From Pirellula staleyi DSM 6068 (GTDB lineage Bacteria; Planctomycetota; Planctomycetia; Pirellulales; Pirellulaceae): a stretch of DNA of 64,000 nucleotides. The notes under the pieces were generated by a model, which saw only the letters and a program-made list of their open reading frames with translations, did not search any database and was not told the DNA's origin. This document shows positions 42,272 to 50,270 of the stretch, one piece after another. Location of the stretch: contig NC_013720.1 of NCBI RefSeq assembly GCF_000025185.1, positions 3,720,001 to 3,784,000 of the forward strand, given 5' to 3'. Positions within the stretch are counted from its first letter, which is position 1. Each line of letters starts with the position of its first letter. Position numbers and translations under genes: made by a program.

Positions 42272-43213
42272 CTACTCTTCGAGAAACTTAGTGGTGATCG
42301 ACGTTTCAATCGTGGTCCGAATCGTCGTCTCGCGATATTTCTTTTCCGTCGTCAGTTTGTTCGTCTGTGCAGCGGTTTGCACGCGACCTTTGTCGATGTC
42401 GAAATTCGTTTCGCCCGATTGAACTTCTTCAATAATCTTGAGCGTATCGGCTTTCCCTTCACCTGCAGCTGTGTTGACCTTCGAGGTCGTTTTGATCATA
42501 GCCACCGAGGGGTTCGATTTCACACTTTCGAGCCGATAGGTTGTTTCGAGTTCGAGTGGTGGTGCTGCTTCTCGGCCGGGGGACAGTACGGTTTGCATCC
42601 ACTGATCGCCAATTTTCACTGGTTTTTCAGGGAGCAGCAAAATAGTTTTCGCCATGGCTGCTTCTGCGGAGGGGGCCTTCTCCGAGGTGGCTTTCTCAGG
42701 CGATTCTTCAGCAGCTGCTTCCTCCTGGATTGGGGTGATTGTTACCTCGCCACGGGGCGTGAGTTGCAGCGTATGTTTTTTTGTGAGAAGCGGCTGCACA
42801 GCATCGGCGATGATCGCTTGCACACCGACCGGCCGTGATTTCGCGGCGGAATCGTAACGAACTTCCCCCAGTTCGGGAGTTCGCATCTCCATCATTAAGC
42901 GATCGACCGATTGTGTCAGTGTCGTCTCTTTCTCACTGGTCGCCTCGACTTTCCAAAGGAGGTGAGTCGTGATCTTCGTGGTCGACTCTTGCACTTTACC
43001 AGCGGTGTTCACCGAGGTTTTGATGCTGGTGATCATTTCGATTTTCTGCGTGTCGCCAGCTTTCCATTTCCAGACCAGCGTGACTGGATCGGGGGACGGA
43101 GCGACATCGTTGGCGGGCTCTTGAGCTCGCACAGTGACTGGAATGATCAGTAGCGTGAAGCAGCAAGTCGCGAAAAAAACACCCAGCATCGTCGTGCGGT
43201 GGCCCATCATCAT
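42272..43213 (-). CDS. Exported hypothetical protein (DUF6263-like), 313 aa
   Basis: A signal peptide (MMMGHRTTMLGVFFATCC...TVRAQE, about residues 1-31) precedes a beta-rich domain with WKWKAGDTQKIEMITSIKT, LLWKVEATSEKETTLTQSV and an Ala/Glu/Ser-rich insert (EEAAAEESPEKATSEKAPSA). It ends GDQWMQTVLSP ... YRLESVKSNPSVAMI ... ETTIRTTIETSITTKFLEE. The repetition of outward-facing Thr strands suits an outer-surface or periplasmic beta-sandwich. I believe it matches the DUF6263 group but cannot verify this. AGAAGGA stands before the triple ATG (43213/43210/43207). It follows the UPF0173 gene by 41 bases. Confidence 0.72.
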   Translation of the reverse strand: MMMGHRTTMLGVFFATCCFTLLIIPVTVRAQEPANDVAPSPDPVTLVWKWKAGDTQKIEMITSIKTSVNTAGKVQESTTKITTHLLWKVEATSEKETTLTQSVDRLMMEMRTPELGEVRYDSAAKSRPVGVQAIIADAVQPLLTKKHTLQLTPRGEVTITPIQEEAAAEESPEKATSEKAPSAEAAMAKTILLLPEKPVKIGDQWMQTVLSPGREAAPPLELETTYRLESVKSNPSVAMIKTTSKVNTAAGEGKADTLKIIEEVQSGETNFDIDKGRVQTAAQTNKLTTEKKYRETTIRTTIETSITTKFLEE

Positions 43214-43254
43214 TTCCGTCCTTCTCAGGGAGAGTCGCTGCGTGATTCGGCTTT

Positions 43255-43935
43255 TTAGATTTCGATCGCTTCGCCCGGTTTCAGCACAATCGCTTTGCTG
43301 CTGGTATCGCGGTGAATGGCAGCACCCCATTCGTCGGTATCGACAGTAATGGGGGGCCATGTGCCGTGATGTGTCGGAAGCACCATCCGAGCGCCGAGCA
43401 GTTTGGCTGCCAGCACCGAGTCGTCGATGCCCATGGTGTAGAAGTCACCGATGGGGAGCACCGCCACATCCAGTCCACCATGCGTAAACAACTGCATGTC
43501 GCTAAAGAGAGCGGTATCGCATGCAAAATAGATCCGCTTCCCTTCGCTCGTGAGGATAAAACCGGCCGGGGCACCTCCATAAGTTCCGTCAGGAAGTTGC
43601 GAACTGTGCCAAGCAGGAACCATCTTCAGCGTGCCGATCGATACGCTGGTCGAACCACCCAGGTTCATGCCAACGACATTTTTTACACCCGCTGTTTTGG
43701 CGATCCAGGTAGCGATTTCGTAGTTGGCAACAACGGTTGCGCTGGTGCGATTGGCAATCGCAGCCGCATCGGCCATATGATCGAAATGTCCATGCGACAG
43801 CAGAATCGTATCGACTTCGACCTGGGCCGCTTTCATCGAGGCGGCAGGATTGTCGTCGAGAAACGGATCGAGAATCGCACGGCCACCCGCTGCTTCAATC
43901 AGCCAGGTGGCATGTCCAAGCCAAGTCAGTTTCAT
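43255..43935 (-). CDS. UPF0173 metallo-beta-lactamase-fold hydrolase
   Basis: Cytoplasmic protein of 226 aa with the MBL metal site SHGHFDHMAD (His48, His50, Asp52, His53), plus later His residues in VPAWHSS, the Asp in FACDTAL and LPTHHGTWP. The start MKLTWLGHATWLIE is diagnostic of UPF0173. The family hydrolyses an undefined ester or phosphodiester substrate. It lies 44 bases after the glucose-6-phosphate isomerase stop on the same strand, so the two may be co-transcribed. The link to glycolysis is only positional. Confidence 0.92.
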   Translation of the reverse strand: MKLTWLGHATWLIEAAGGRAILDPFLDDNPAASMKAAQVEVDTILLSHGHFDHMADAAAIANRTSATVVANYEIATWIAKTAGVKNVVGMNLGGSTSVSIGTLKMVPAWHSSQLPDGTYGGAPAGFILTSEGKRIYFACDTALFSDMQLFTHGGLDVAVLPIGDFYTMGIDDSVLAAKLLGARMVLPTHHGTWPPITVDTDEWGAAIHRDTSSKAIVLKPGEAIEI

Positions 43936-43979
43936 CGAAGTCTCTCTGACGTTGATGAGTCGCGAAGATCCAAAAACGC

Positions 43980-45395
43980 TTATTTTCCAGCCAGAATCTT
44001 CTGCATCGCCGCCTTATATTTCTGCACGCCGGGCTGGCCGTACGGATTGATGCCGATCAGCCGACCTTCCACGACGGTGGCAATCATCAGCATCTGAAAC
44101 ATCTGGCCGAGCGACCATTCGTCGGAGGCTGGAAGCTTGAGATCGGCGGTGGGGCGACCATCTTCCTTGTAGGCGGCATTCGTTCCTTCGACGGCAGCCG
44201 ACATCAGTTCGCAAAGGGATTTGTCGGCTAGACCGTTGAGTTTGTCCTGGTCGAGGTCGCTCTTACCCACCTTCAGAGCGTCGAATCGCCACTTGTCGAG
44301 CACTACGTTCGTGAACAACTTGTCGCGTTTGCCTTGCTGATGTTGCTGTGCTCGCGAGTGAAGATCACGGGTGTTGACGGTGGTGAGTGGTGTGGCACCC
44401 ATCAGTTGTTTGCCGAGGCTTTCGGCGAGGAGTTGGTCGTACCAGAGTCCTACTGATTCGAGTGACTTAGCCCAAACGCTGAGGACGCGGATGTTGGCGC
44501 CACGACGCATCTCCATCAAGTGCGCCAGACCAACATACTTCAGCACAACATTCTCAGCAGGTTTTGCGGTACGGAAATGCTCGTTCATCGCCGCCGCTCC
44601 TTCTAGAAGCGTGATGATGTCGAGTCCCATGACTGCTGCTGGGAGCAAACCAACTGCAGACAAAATCGAGAAGCGTCCACCTACACCATCGGGAACGGGG
44701 AATTTCTCTTGGCAACCGATTGCCGTTGAGAGGTCGAACAGCCGTCCGCTGGTTCCGGTCACAGGGACCACCAACTTGGCAGCAGCTTCGCGGCTTCCGG
44801 TCGATTTCTCGAGAGCGGCAAAAAACTGCCGGAATGCAACGGCTGTTTCAAGCGTTTCGCCACTCTTGCTGATCACCACAATGGCCCAGCGATCGTCGAC
44901 ACTCGTCGCTGGTTTGCTGCCGAGTAAATGGAGTAGACCTTGCGAAGAATCGTTGTCGATATTGTTCCCTTCGAAGTAGATGCGAGGGCATCCACCACGA
45001 TCGGCCCGCGAGAGTTCGTTGTAATAGGGCTGGCAGCAACCTTCCATCAAAGCGCGAGCACCCATGTACGACCCGCCAATGCCGAGCACCACGACGCGGT
45101 CGACTTGCGACTTAAGCATGGCAGCGGTGGCCAGAATACGACCTAGTTCACTACCGGTTTTGTCGGCTTTGTACTCGGCCAGCAGTCGCTCGGGCATGGA
45201 GAAAAACGCGGCATCGAGTGGCTGTTTGTGCGCGGGGATCTGTTTGCTTGCATACTCCTTTTCATCGTCAACCAGCATCTCCTGACGGGCTCGCTCGAGC
45301 GAGGGAGCCAAATGCTCGAGATCGCGCGGGTCGATGCCATACTCTGGATGAAACGAACCAGTGGGATCGAACGAAAGGAGGGAGCGCGACGACAT
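43980..45395 (-). CDS. pgi: Glucose-6-phosphate isomerase
   Basis: Protein of 471 aa with two SIS-like lobes. The family motifs present are DRVVVLGIGGSYMGARALME, VVISKSGETLETAVAFRQFF and DGVGGRFSILSAVG (prosite-type signature). The catalytic-Lys region is near the C-terminus (AYKEDGRPTADLKLP). It interconverts glucose-6-phosphate and fructose-6-phosphate in glycolysis and gluconeogenesis. The size is intermediate between bacterial PGI and the shorter firmicute form. It is divergent from apgM, so both glycolytic genes share the 346-base intergenic region and may share control. Confidence 0.95.
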   Translation of the reverse strand: MSSRSLLSFDPTGSFHPEYGIDPRDLEHLAPSLERARQEMLVDDEKEYASKQIPAHKQPLDAAFFSMPERLLAEYKADKTGSELGRILATAAMLKSQVDRVVVLGIGGSYMGARALMEGCCQPYYNELSRADRGGCPRIYFEGNNIDNDSSQGLLHLLGSKPATSVDDRWAIVVISKSGETLETAVAFRQFFAALEKSTGSREAAAKLVVPVTGTSGRLFDLSTAIGCQEKFPVPDGVGGRFSILSAVGLLPAAVMGLDIITLLEGAAAMNEHFRTAKPAENVVLKYVGLAHLMEMRRGANIRVLSVWAKSLESVGLWYDQLLAESLGKQLMGATPLTTVNTRDLHSRAQQHQQGKRDKLFTNVVLDKWRFDALKVGKSDLDQDKLNGLADKSLCELMSAAVEGTNAAYKEDGRPTADLKLPASDEWSLGQMFQMLMIATVVEGRLIGINPYGQPGVQKYKAAMQKILAGK

Positions 45396-45741
45396 ACGAG
45401 AGACTCCGGCGTTGGCAAACGGATGATCGAGGATAAGGGAGCGATGAATCGGCCGGCGCGGCGGGAGAGTTGCGGCGGACCATGCGTGTCAAAATACCCC
45501 TGGATGCTGCTGCTCGCCAGCGGTGCTAAGGGAACGAATGCCCCAAGACCTTCTGAGCCGCTGTCGTCAAAAGCGGGGGGCGAATTTGTGGGGCTCTTGT
45601 GTAAAGCGGCATTTCTGGTACGAACACCGAATGGGCAGCTGGCGAATCCAATCCAATTCGCTGATGCGATGCCACTGCGCACGCTGCTGTTTCTTCCGCA
45701 CAAAATACAACTTCCTGCCGAAATATAAGGGATTCTGCTCC
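45396..45741. other. Divergent intergenic region between pgi and apgM, no gene seen
   Basis: About 346 bases. Open frames here are short or read through from neighbours. It should contain the two divergent promoters; no clear operator or promoter motif was recognised. Confidence 0.5.
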
Positions 45742-46947
45742 ATGGACCTGCACGCTCTCACACGCGAATTGCATCAGAAAAATGGCTCGAAAATCGTCAT
45801 GCTGGTGGCAGACGGTTTGGGTGGCTTGCCCATGACAGCCGGGGGCAAGACCGAACTCGAGACCGCCAAAACGCCGAATCTCGACGCGCTTGCCAGCCGC
45901 GGTGTGCAAGGCGCAAGCATTCCTGTAGCTCCCGGCATCAGCCCCGGCAGTGGCCCTGGTCACTTGGGGCTTTTTGGCTACGACCCGATTAAGTATGTCA
46001 TCGGTCGCGGTGCACTTGAGGCGACTGGTATCGGTTTTGCCATGCAGCCCGGCGATGTAGCTGCTCGTGGAAACTTCTGCACGCTCGACACCGAAGGGAA
46101 GATCTCGGATCGTCGCGCCGGACGTATTGCTTCCGAAGAGAGCGCTCCGCTGGCGATTCGCTTACGTGAAGTGAAGATTCCAGGCGTCGAGATTTTTGTT
46201 GAGCCCGTTAAAGAACATCGCTTTGTGGTTGTGTTCCGTGGTGCGGGACTCGAAGGGAACGTGAAAGACACCGATCCCCAGGCTGTTGGCGCATTTCCAC
46301 TCAAGCCCGTCGCTGTTGATGCTGGAAGTGCCAAGACAGCCGCAATTGCCGCTGAATTCGTGGCTCAAGCTACCAAGCTGCTGGCAGGAGAAAAGAAAGC
46401 CAACGGACTAACACTTCGTGGTTTCTCGGGCCGTCCTGATCTGCCGACCTACGAAGAAGTGTACGGGCTGAAGGCTGCCGCGATTGCGGTCTATCCGATG
46501 TACAAAGGACTGGCGCAGCTTGTCGGCATGAAGATTGTGGGGAAGGCTCAAACGTTGAAGGAGCAGGTGCAGATCCTGACCGATGAGTGGAACAACTATG
46601 ATTTCTTCTTCCTGCACTTTAAGTACACCGATAGCACCGGCGAAGATGGAAATTTTGATGCGAAGGTTAAGCGAATCGAAGAACTCGATGCCGTGATGCC
46701 AGCTATCGAAAACCTGAAACCCGATGTATTGATTGTGACTGGCGACCACAGCACGCCGAGCTATTTGAAGAGCCACAGCTGGCATCCAGTCCCCACGCTG
46801 CTGGTGAGCGATTGCTGCCGTCCCGACGGTAATACGTCGTTTGGTGAATCGTCGAGTATCCGTGGCGGGCTCGGTCAGTTCGAAGCCAAATACTTGATGG
46901 CTCTGGCACTCAGCAATGCGGGTCGCATGGGTAAGTACGGGGCGTAG
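45742..46947 (+). CDS. apgM: 2,3-bisphosphoglycerate-independent phosphoglycerate mutase, archaeal type
   Basis: Alkaline-phosphatase-superfamily enzyme of 401 aa that interconverts 3- and 2-phosphoglycerate. Visible motifs are KIVMLVADGLGGLPMT (metal Asp), GISPGSGPGHLGLFGYDP with the likely Ser nucleophile, IGRGALEATGIGF, FLHFKYTDSTGEDGNFD and VTGDHSTPS. This is the archaeal-type family (ApgM), not the longer bacterial GpmI. The frame is open back to 45523, but AAGGGA before ATG 45742 (MDLHALTREL) decides the start. Its partner in the pathway, pgi, is divergent next door. Confidence 0.94.
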   Translation: MDLHALTRELHQKNGSKIVMLVADGLGGLPMTAGGKTELETAKTPNLDALASRGVQGASIPVAPGISPGSGPGHLGLFGYDPIKYVIGRGALEATGIGFAMQPGDVAARGNFCTLDTEGKISDRRAGRIASEESAPLAIRLREVKIPGVEIFVEPVKEHRFVVVFRGAGLEGNVKDTDPQAVGAFPLKPVAVDAGSAKTAAIAAEFVAQATKLLAGEKKANGLTLRGFSGRPDLPTYEEVYGLKAAAIAVYPMYKGLAQLVGMKIVGKAQTLKEQVQILTDEWNNYDFFFLHFKYTDSTGEDGNFDAKVKRIEELDAVMPAIENLKPDVLIVTGDHSTPSYLKSHSWHPVPTLLVSDCCRPDGNTSFGESSSIRGGLGQFEAKYLMALALSNAGRMGKYGA

Positions 46948-46976
46948 TCGATCGCCAAGGCGATCGCGATGTCAGC

Positions 46977-47001
46977 GGGGGCGTCTGAATCACAGGCCCC
47001 C
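46977..47001. terminator. Possible hairpin terminator between convergent genes
   Basis: GGGGGC (46977-46982) pairs with GCCCCC (46996-47001) around a 13-base loop. An adjoining near-palindrome CGATCGCC/GGCGATCG lies at 46949-46966. No T-tract is seen, so intrinsic termination is uncertain, but the site lies exactly between the convergent apgM and NPCBM genes. Confidence 0.4.
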
Positions 47002-47015
47002 ATTGCCACTTCGAT

Positions 47016-48347
47016 TTACTTTACGAGTCTCGCGCTGAGCCAGTTGGCAAGATCTCGAGTATCTCCTTCGTCGGAAAAGTCGACGATCAGCGCGATGCGG
47101 AGTTTGTTCTCGAGGGGTATGGAGATGGGCGTTGGAGCCTCTCCGCCACGAATGATTTTGCTTTCAAAAGCCGGTTGGAATTTTCCATCTTCGCCGGCCA
47201 GCAACACTTTGAAGATCACGCTTCCACGACCATCGGTGCTGTCGTCGAGGGCGAGTTCTGCTTCGAACTTCTTCCACGAGCGATCGATCTCGTATACCAC
47301 GCTTGACGCGCTGTGAACTCCAATTCCTTTTCGATAGAGAGTGCCCTGCGCGCGAAGTGGCTGACCCATTGCATTCAAGTTGAATAGCGTCGGCCACACG
47401 GTGGTGAGCAGTGGAATGTGGCGCGCCAAAATCGGCTTTTGATCCGAGAGATACGAGATGCGAGGGGAATCAGACTCGATCATCTCGACGAGTGAATAGG
47501 GAGTGGGCTCCACTTGTTCACTGCGAGAGCCAGCGGTGGACAACGTGGCTCCCGAGACCAGCGTGAAGTTCAGTTTGCCATCGCGGTTCTCGATGGAACG
47601 GACGTTTAGAAGTGAACCATCGATGAGGGAAACCCAAGCTCTTTTTTGCTCTTCAACTACATCCGTTACCGGCAGTTTCCCGCGCGAAGCAAAAACGATC
47701 GCCAGCACTTTCGACGCCGGGATATCGATTTGTCTCGCATCGGCTGTTAGTTGCACCTGCACCACGTCGCTGGCGGGAGTCTGCGAAGCTTCTGCGGTTA
47801 GGTTGGGGAGCTTGATAACCGTGCCTGCGATCGACTCGCCTCCCGAAAGAAGAATGAGATCGCTTGGCGCGCTGTGGTCAGTTGCCTGCTTGCGGAGTTG
47901 GGCTCGCGTCGATCGTTCGAGGGGTAGTCGAAAAAAGATGGCACGGACGTCTCGTTTTTCTAGGAGTGTTTGCTCCCAGAACGATCGGTCGAGACCAGCT
48001 GAGTCTCCCAAAAGCAACTGATTGGCTTCGAGCCGCAGCACATCCGCGACAAGCTCGCTCTGATCGTTCAAAACAACGAGAGAGGTGGGGAGTCGATCGC
48101 GACGTTCGCCCCAGCGGACAAGATCGCGGCTGCTGGTGACGATCGCGCGATCGCCTTGACGAAGCGAGATGTTGAGTTCGCCATCGATAGAAAGGAGTGA
48201 GCCGCTCACAGGGGGATCATCGATTCGAATCGCGGTCCGTTCGACGGCCTGCGCAGAAAGCGTGCTCGGCGCGATGGCTGCGAAGGAGAGCATCGCCAGA
48301 AGCGATACCATCCACCATCGGGCAGAAGAAATCGGTCGCCAGTTCAT
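47016..48347 (-). CDS. Exported NPCBM-domain protein, 443 aa
   Basis: A signal peptide (about residues 1-33, ending STLSAQAV) precedes a middle domain of unknown type. Its features are GSLLSIDGELNISLRQGDRA, LRLEANQLLLGDSAGLDRSF, and a second similar half with VLAIVFASRGKLPV. The C-terminal 140 residues form an NPCBM carbohydrate-binding-type sandwich: YRKGIGVHSASSVVYEID, FEAELALDDSTDGRGSVIF and RIALIVDFSDEGDTRDLANW. It begins four bases after the stop of the Tat-exported barrel gene and is the last gene of the large minus-strand cluster. It is probably a glycan- or wall-binding component of the same envelope machine. Confidence 0.88.
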   Translation of the reverse strand: MNWRPISSARWWMVSLLAMLSFAAIAPSTLSAQAVERTAIRIDDPPVSGSLLSIDGELNISLRQGDRAIVTSSRDLVRWGERRDRLPTSLVVLNDQSELVADVLRLEANQLLLGDSAGLDRSFWEQTLLEKRDVRAIFFRLPLERSTRAQLRKQATDHSAPSDLILLSGGESIAGTVIKLPNLTAEASQTPASDVVQVQLTADARQIDIPASKVLAIVFASRGKLPVTDVVEEQKRAWVSLIDGSLLNVRSIENRDGKLNFTLVSGATLSTAGSRSEQVEPTPYSLVEMIESDSPRISYLSDQKPILARHIPLLTTVWPTLFNLNAMGQPLRAQGTLYRKGIGVHSASSVVYEIDRSWKKFEAELALDDSTDGRGSVIFKVLLAGEDGKFQPAFESKIIRGGEAPTPISIPLENKLRIALIVDFSDEGDTRDLANWLSARLVK

Positions 48348-48351
48348 GGAA

Positions 48352-49449
48352 CTACCGCTGAAAGATCGGCAGGTAGTTGTTGGGCATCTGCAAAATTATG
48401 CAGGCCATGGCAGTGCCGTATTCCGAGCAAATCAGATCGAGCCACGAGCCGTCGGGCTGCTGCTGTTTGAGCAGAACATCGTGCACAGCGGGATACCAGC
48501 GTTGCCAGTATTGTCCACCAGCTTGCCACATCGCTTGCACACCGTAGTAGTGACCATAGAGTGCGTGAGTATCGCGGCTGAGGTCTTCTTGACGCGGCAT
48601 GTTTTGCATCAGGTAATCGAGACCTTTGCGGATCTCATCCCCCGAGTAGATGCCCGCGCTATAAAGCGCCACGACACCGGCGGCCGAACGTGGAAATCGG
48701 CTAGGGCCACCTTGCAACATGTACATGAACCCGCCATCGGCGTTTTGGCTTCGCTTGACATAATCGACACAGCGGTCGATTGTCTCGCTCGGCACATAGA
48801 TCCCTGCATTGCGTGCTGCGCGAAGCGCCATCACCTGACAAATAGTGACAGAGATATCGGCATCGTGCACGCGCGGCATGTAACGCCAACCCCCTTCGGA
48901 GTTTTGCGTGGCGATGATGAGCTTGACTGCGCGCGATAGTTTTTCGCGAACGGAGGAGTCGGGGCTCATGCCGTAAACTTCGGCGAGAAAGAGAGTCGCA
49001 AAACCGTGATCGTACATCGGGCCGTGACTGGCAGATGTCGGTAGCGAGATGAATCCGCTGTCGTCGCTACAGCCGAGTATGAACTCCATGGCGCGAGTTG
49101 TTTCGAGTCCATACTCTCCGCGGCCAGGTGTATTGCCTCCCGCTAAGAACGCCATGCCACCGAGCGCCACGACAGCCGTGTTGCGGGCATAACCACTCGC
49201 GCCAAACGAGCCATCGTCTTGTTGTCGGGCGGCGAGATAGGCTAGGCCGCGATCGATAGCAGCCTGGGTTGCGGGGCGAATCAGATCGGCTGGATTCGGT
49301 TCTTCAATCAGCGATTGTTGAGCGAGAAGAGGTGTCGCGATTGTTGTGAGTGCCAGAGCCGCACTACTGCGAAGTAGTGCGCGACGCGAGATGGGAGAAC
49401 CTGCAACCAGGGGCTGCGTGGGCACGGATGTCGCTTTCGAGCTGAGCAT
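48352..49449 (-). CDS. Tat-exported prenyltransferase/squalene-cyclase-fold protein, 365 aa
   Basis: The N-terminus carries a twin-arginine signal (SPISRRALLRSSAALAL, Arg22-Arg23, cleavage after LLAQ near residue 43). The mature part is an alpha/alpha-barrel with QW-type repeats: RQQDDGSFG, QNSEGGWRY, QNADGGFMY and QQPDGSWLD. YDHGFATLFLAEVYGM is near-identical in pattern to a segment of the 1678-aa giant protein upstream in the window. An acidic motif HDADIS (Asp196-x-Asp198) occupies the position of DxDD in squalene-hopene cyclases but is incomplete. GAGGAAGGA stands before ATG 49449. It lies between the small exported protein and the NPCBM gene. Confidence 0.88.
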   Translation of the reverse strand: MLSSKATSVPTQPLVAGSPISRRALLRSSAALALTTIATPLLAQQSLIEEPNPADLIRPATQAAIDRGLAYLAARQQDDGSFGASGYARNTAVVALGGMAFLAGGNTPGRGEYGLETTRAMEFILGCSDDSGFISLPTSASHGPMYDHGFATLFLAEVYGMSPDSSVREKLSRAVKLIIATQNSEGGWRYMPRVHDADISVTICQVMALRAARNAGIYVPSETIDRCVDYVKRSQNADGGFMYMLQGGPSRFPRSAAGVVALYSAGIYSGDEIRKGLDYLMQNMPRQEDLSRDTHALYGHYYGVQAMWQAGGQYWQRWYPAVHDVLLKQQQPDGSWLDLICSEYGTAMACIILQMPNNYLPIFQR

Positions 49450-49517
49450 CGTCGATCCTTCCTCGGCACGTTTCCAGCAAAGTTTGCCACGAACTCGAGT
49501 GGCCAAACTTGCCCCTA

Positions 49518-50270
49518 TTATGGACTAGTCACTGGTTCGTCCGCCAGACGCTTGTAGTAGGCTTCGATCAGTTTTTCATACTTCGGCAGGAACTCTTCGC
49601 TCATCCCCGAAATCATCTGTTCCCGGACTTTTTCGGGCAAATGTCCCCAGACGCGGCGAAGCTGGTTTTTGAGCTCGACGAGCTGAACCTCTGTTTGGGG
49701 GTTGGGATCGACACGGTTGTCGCTCTCCTGTGTCGAACTGGGAGAAGCTGAACCATCTCCCGGGCTATCCTGTGCACTTGAGTTGGCCTGCCCAGCGGAA
49801 TTCTGTTCCGGTTGAGATTGGCCACTAGTGGTTGGAGACGACGCCAGCATCGCTTCAAGGTCTTGCACAATCTGCTGCTGAATCGATTGCGTAGCTGTCG
49901 TCGTATCGCGCAGCTTCAGCCGATCGCGCGACGATCGCATCTTGAGCAGAACACGCGCAAGGGGATCTTCCTGCTTGGCGGATTGGCCCACATCTTCGCC
50001 ATCGATCACGGGCAACGGAGTTGAAGGATTGGTGGGACTCGCTGAATCGTTAGGTGTTGGTTTCGCTTTCGAATGGAGCCCTGCATTGGCGTTTGGTGGA
50101 GACTTGTCTGGACTTTGAGTCGCCTTCGGCGGTTGTGGCTTCGGCGCCTCGATGGCGGGGAGACCTTCAAGCAACTGCGACTCGAGAGAGTCATCAGCCG
50201 AGAAAACGGAGGAAGCAAGCAGCAAGGTGACTGCGATTACCAATCCGAGGTAATGCAAGTGAATGTTCAT
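49518..50270 (-). CDS. Small exported protein with SLES motif, 250 aa
   Basis: A signal peptide (residues 1-25, ending SSVFSA) is followed directly by DDSLESQLLEGLP, then a low-complexity Pro/Ser/Gln region. A helix (LARVLLKMRSSRDRLKLRD) and a C-terminal helical segment (VELKNQLRRVWGHLPEKVRE ... EKLIEAYYKRLADEP) follow. No family is recognised. The ATG overlaps the stop of the 1209-aa protein by four bases. The SLES motif is shared with the last residues of that protein, pointing to a common binding partner or a duplicated linear motif. Confidence 0.82.
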   Translation of the reverse strand: MNIHLHYLGLVIAVTLLLASSVFSADDSLESQLLEGLPAIEAPKPQPPKATQSPDKSPPNANAGLHSKAKPTPNDSASPTNPSTPLPVIDGEDVGQSAKQEDPLARVLLKMRSSRDRLKLRDTTTATQSIQQQIVQDLEAMLASSPTTSGQSQPEQNSAGQANSSAQDSPGDGSASPSSTQESDNRVDPNPQTEVQLVELKNQLRRVWGHLPEKVREQMISGMSEEFLPKYEKLIEAYYKRLADEPVTSP

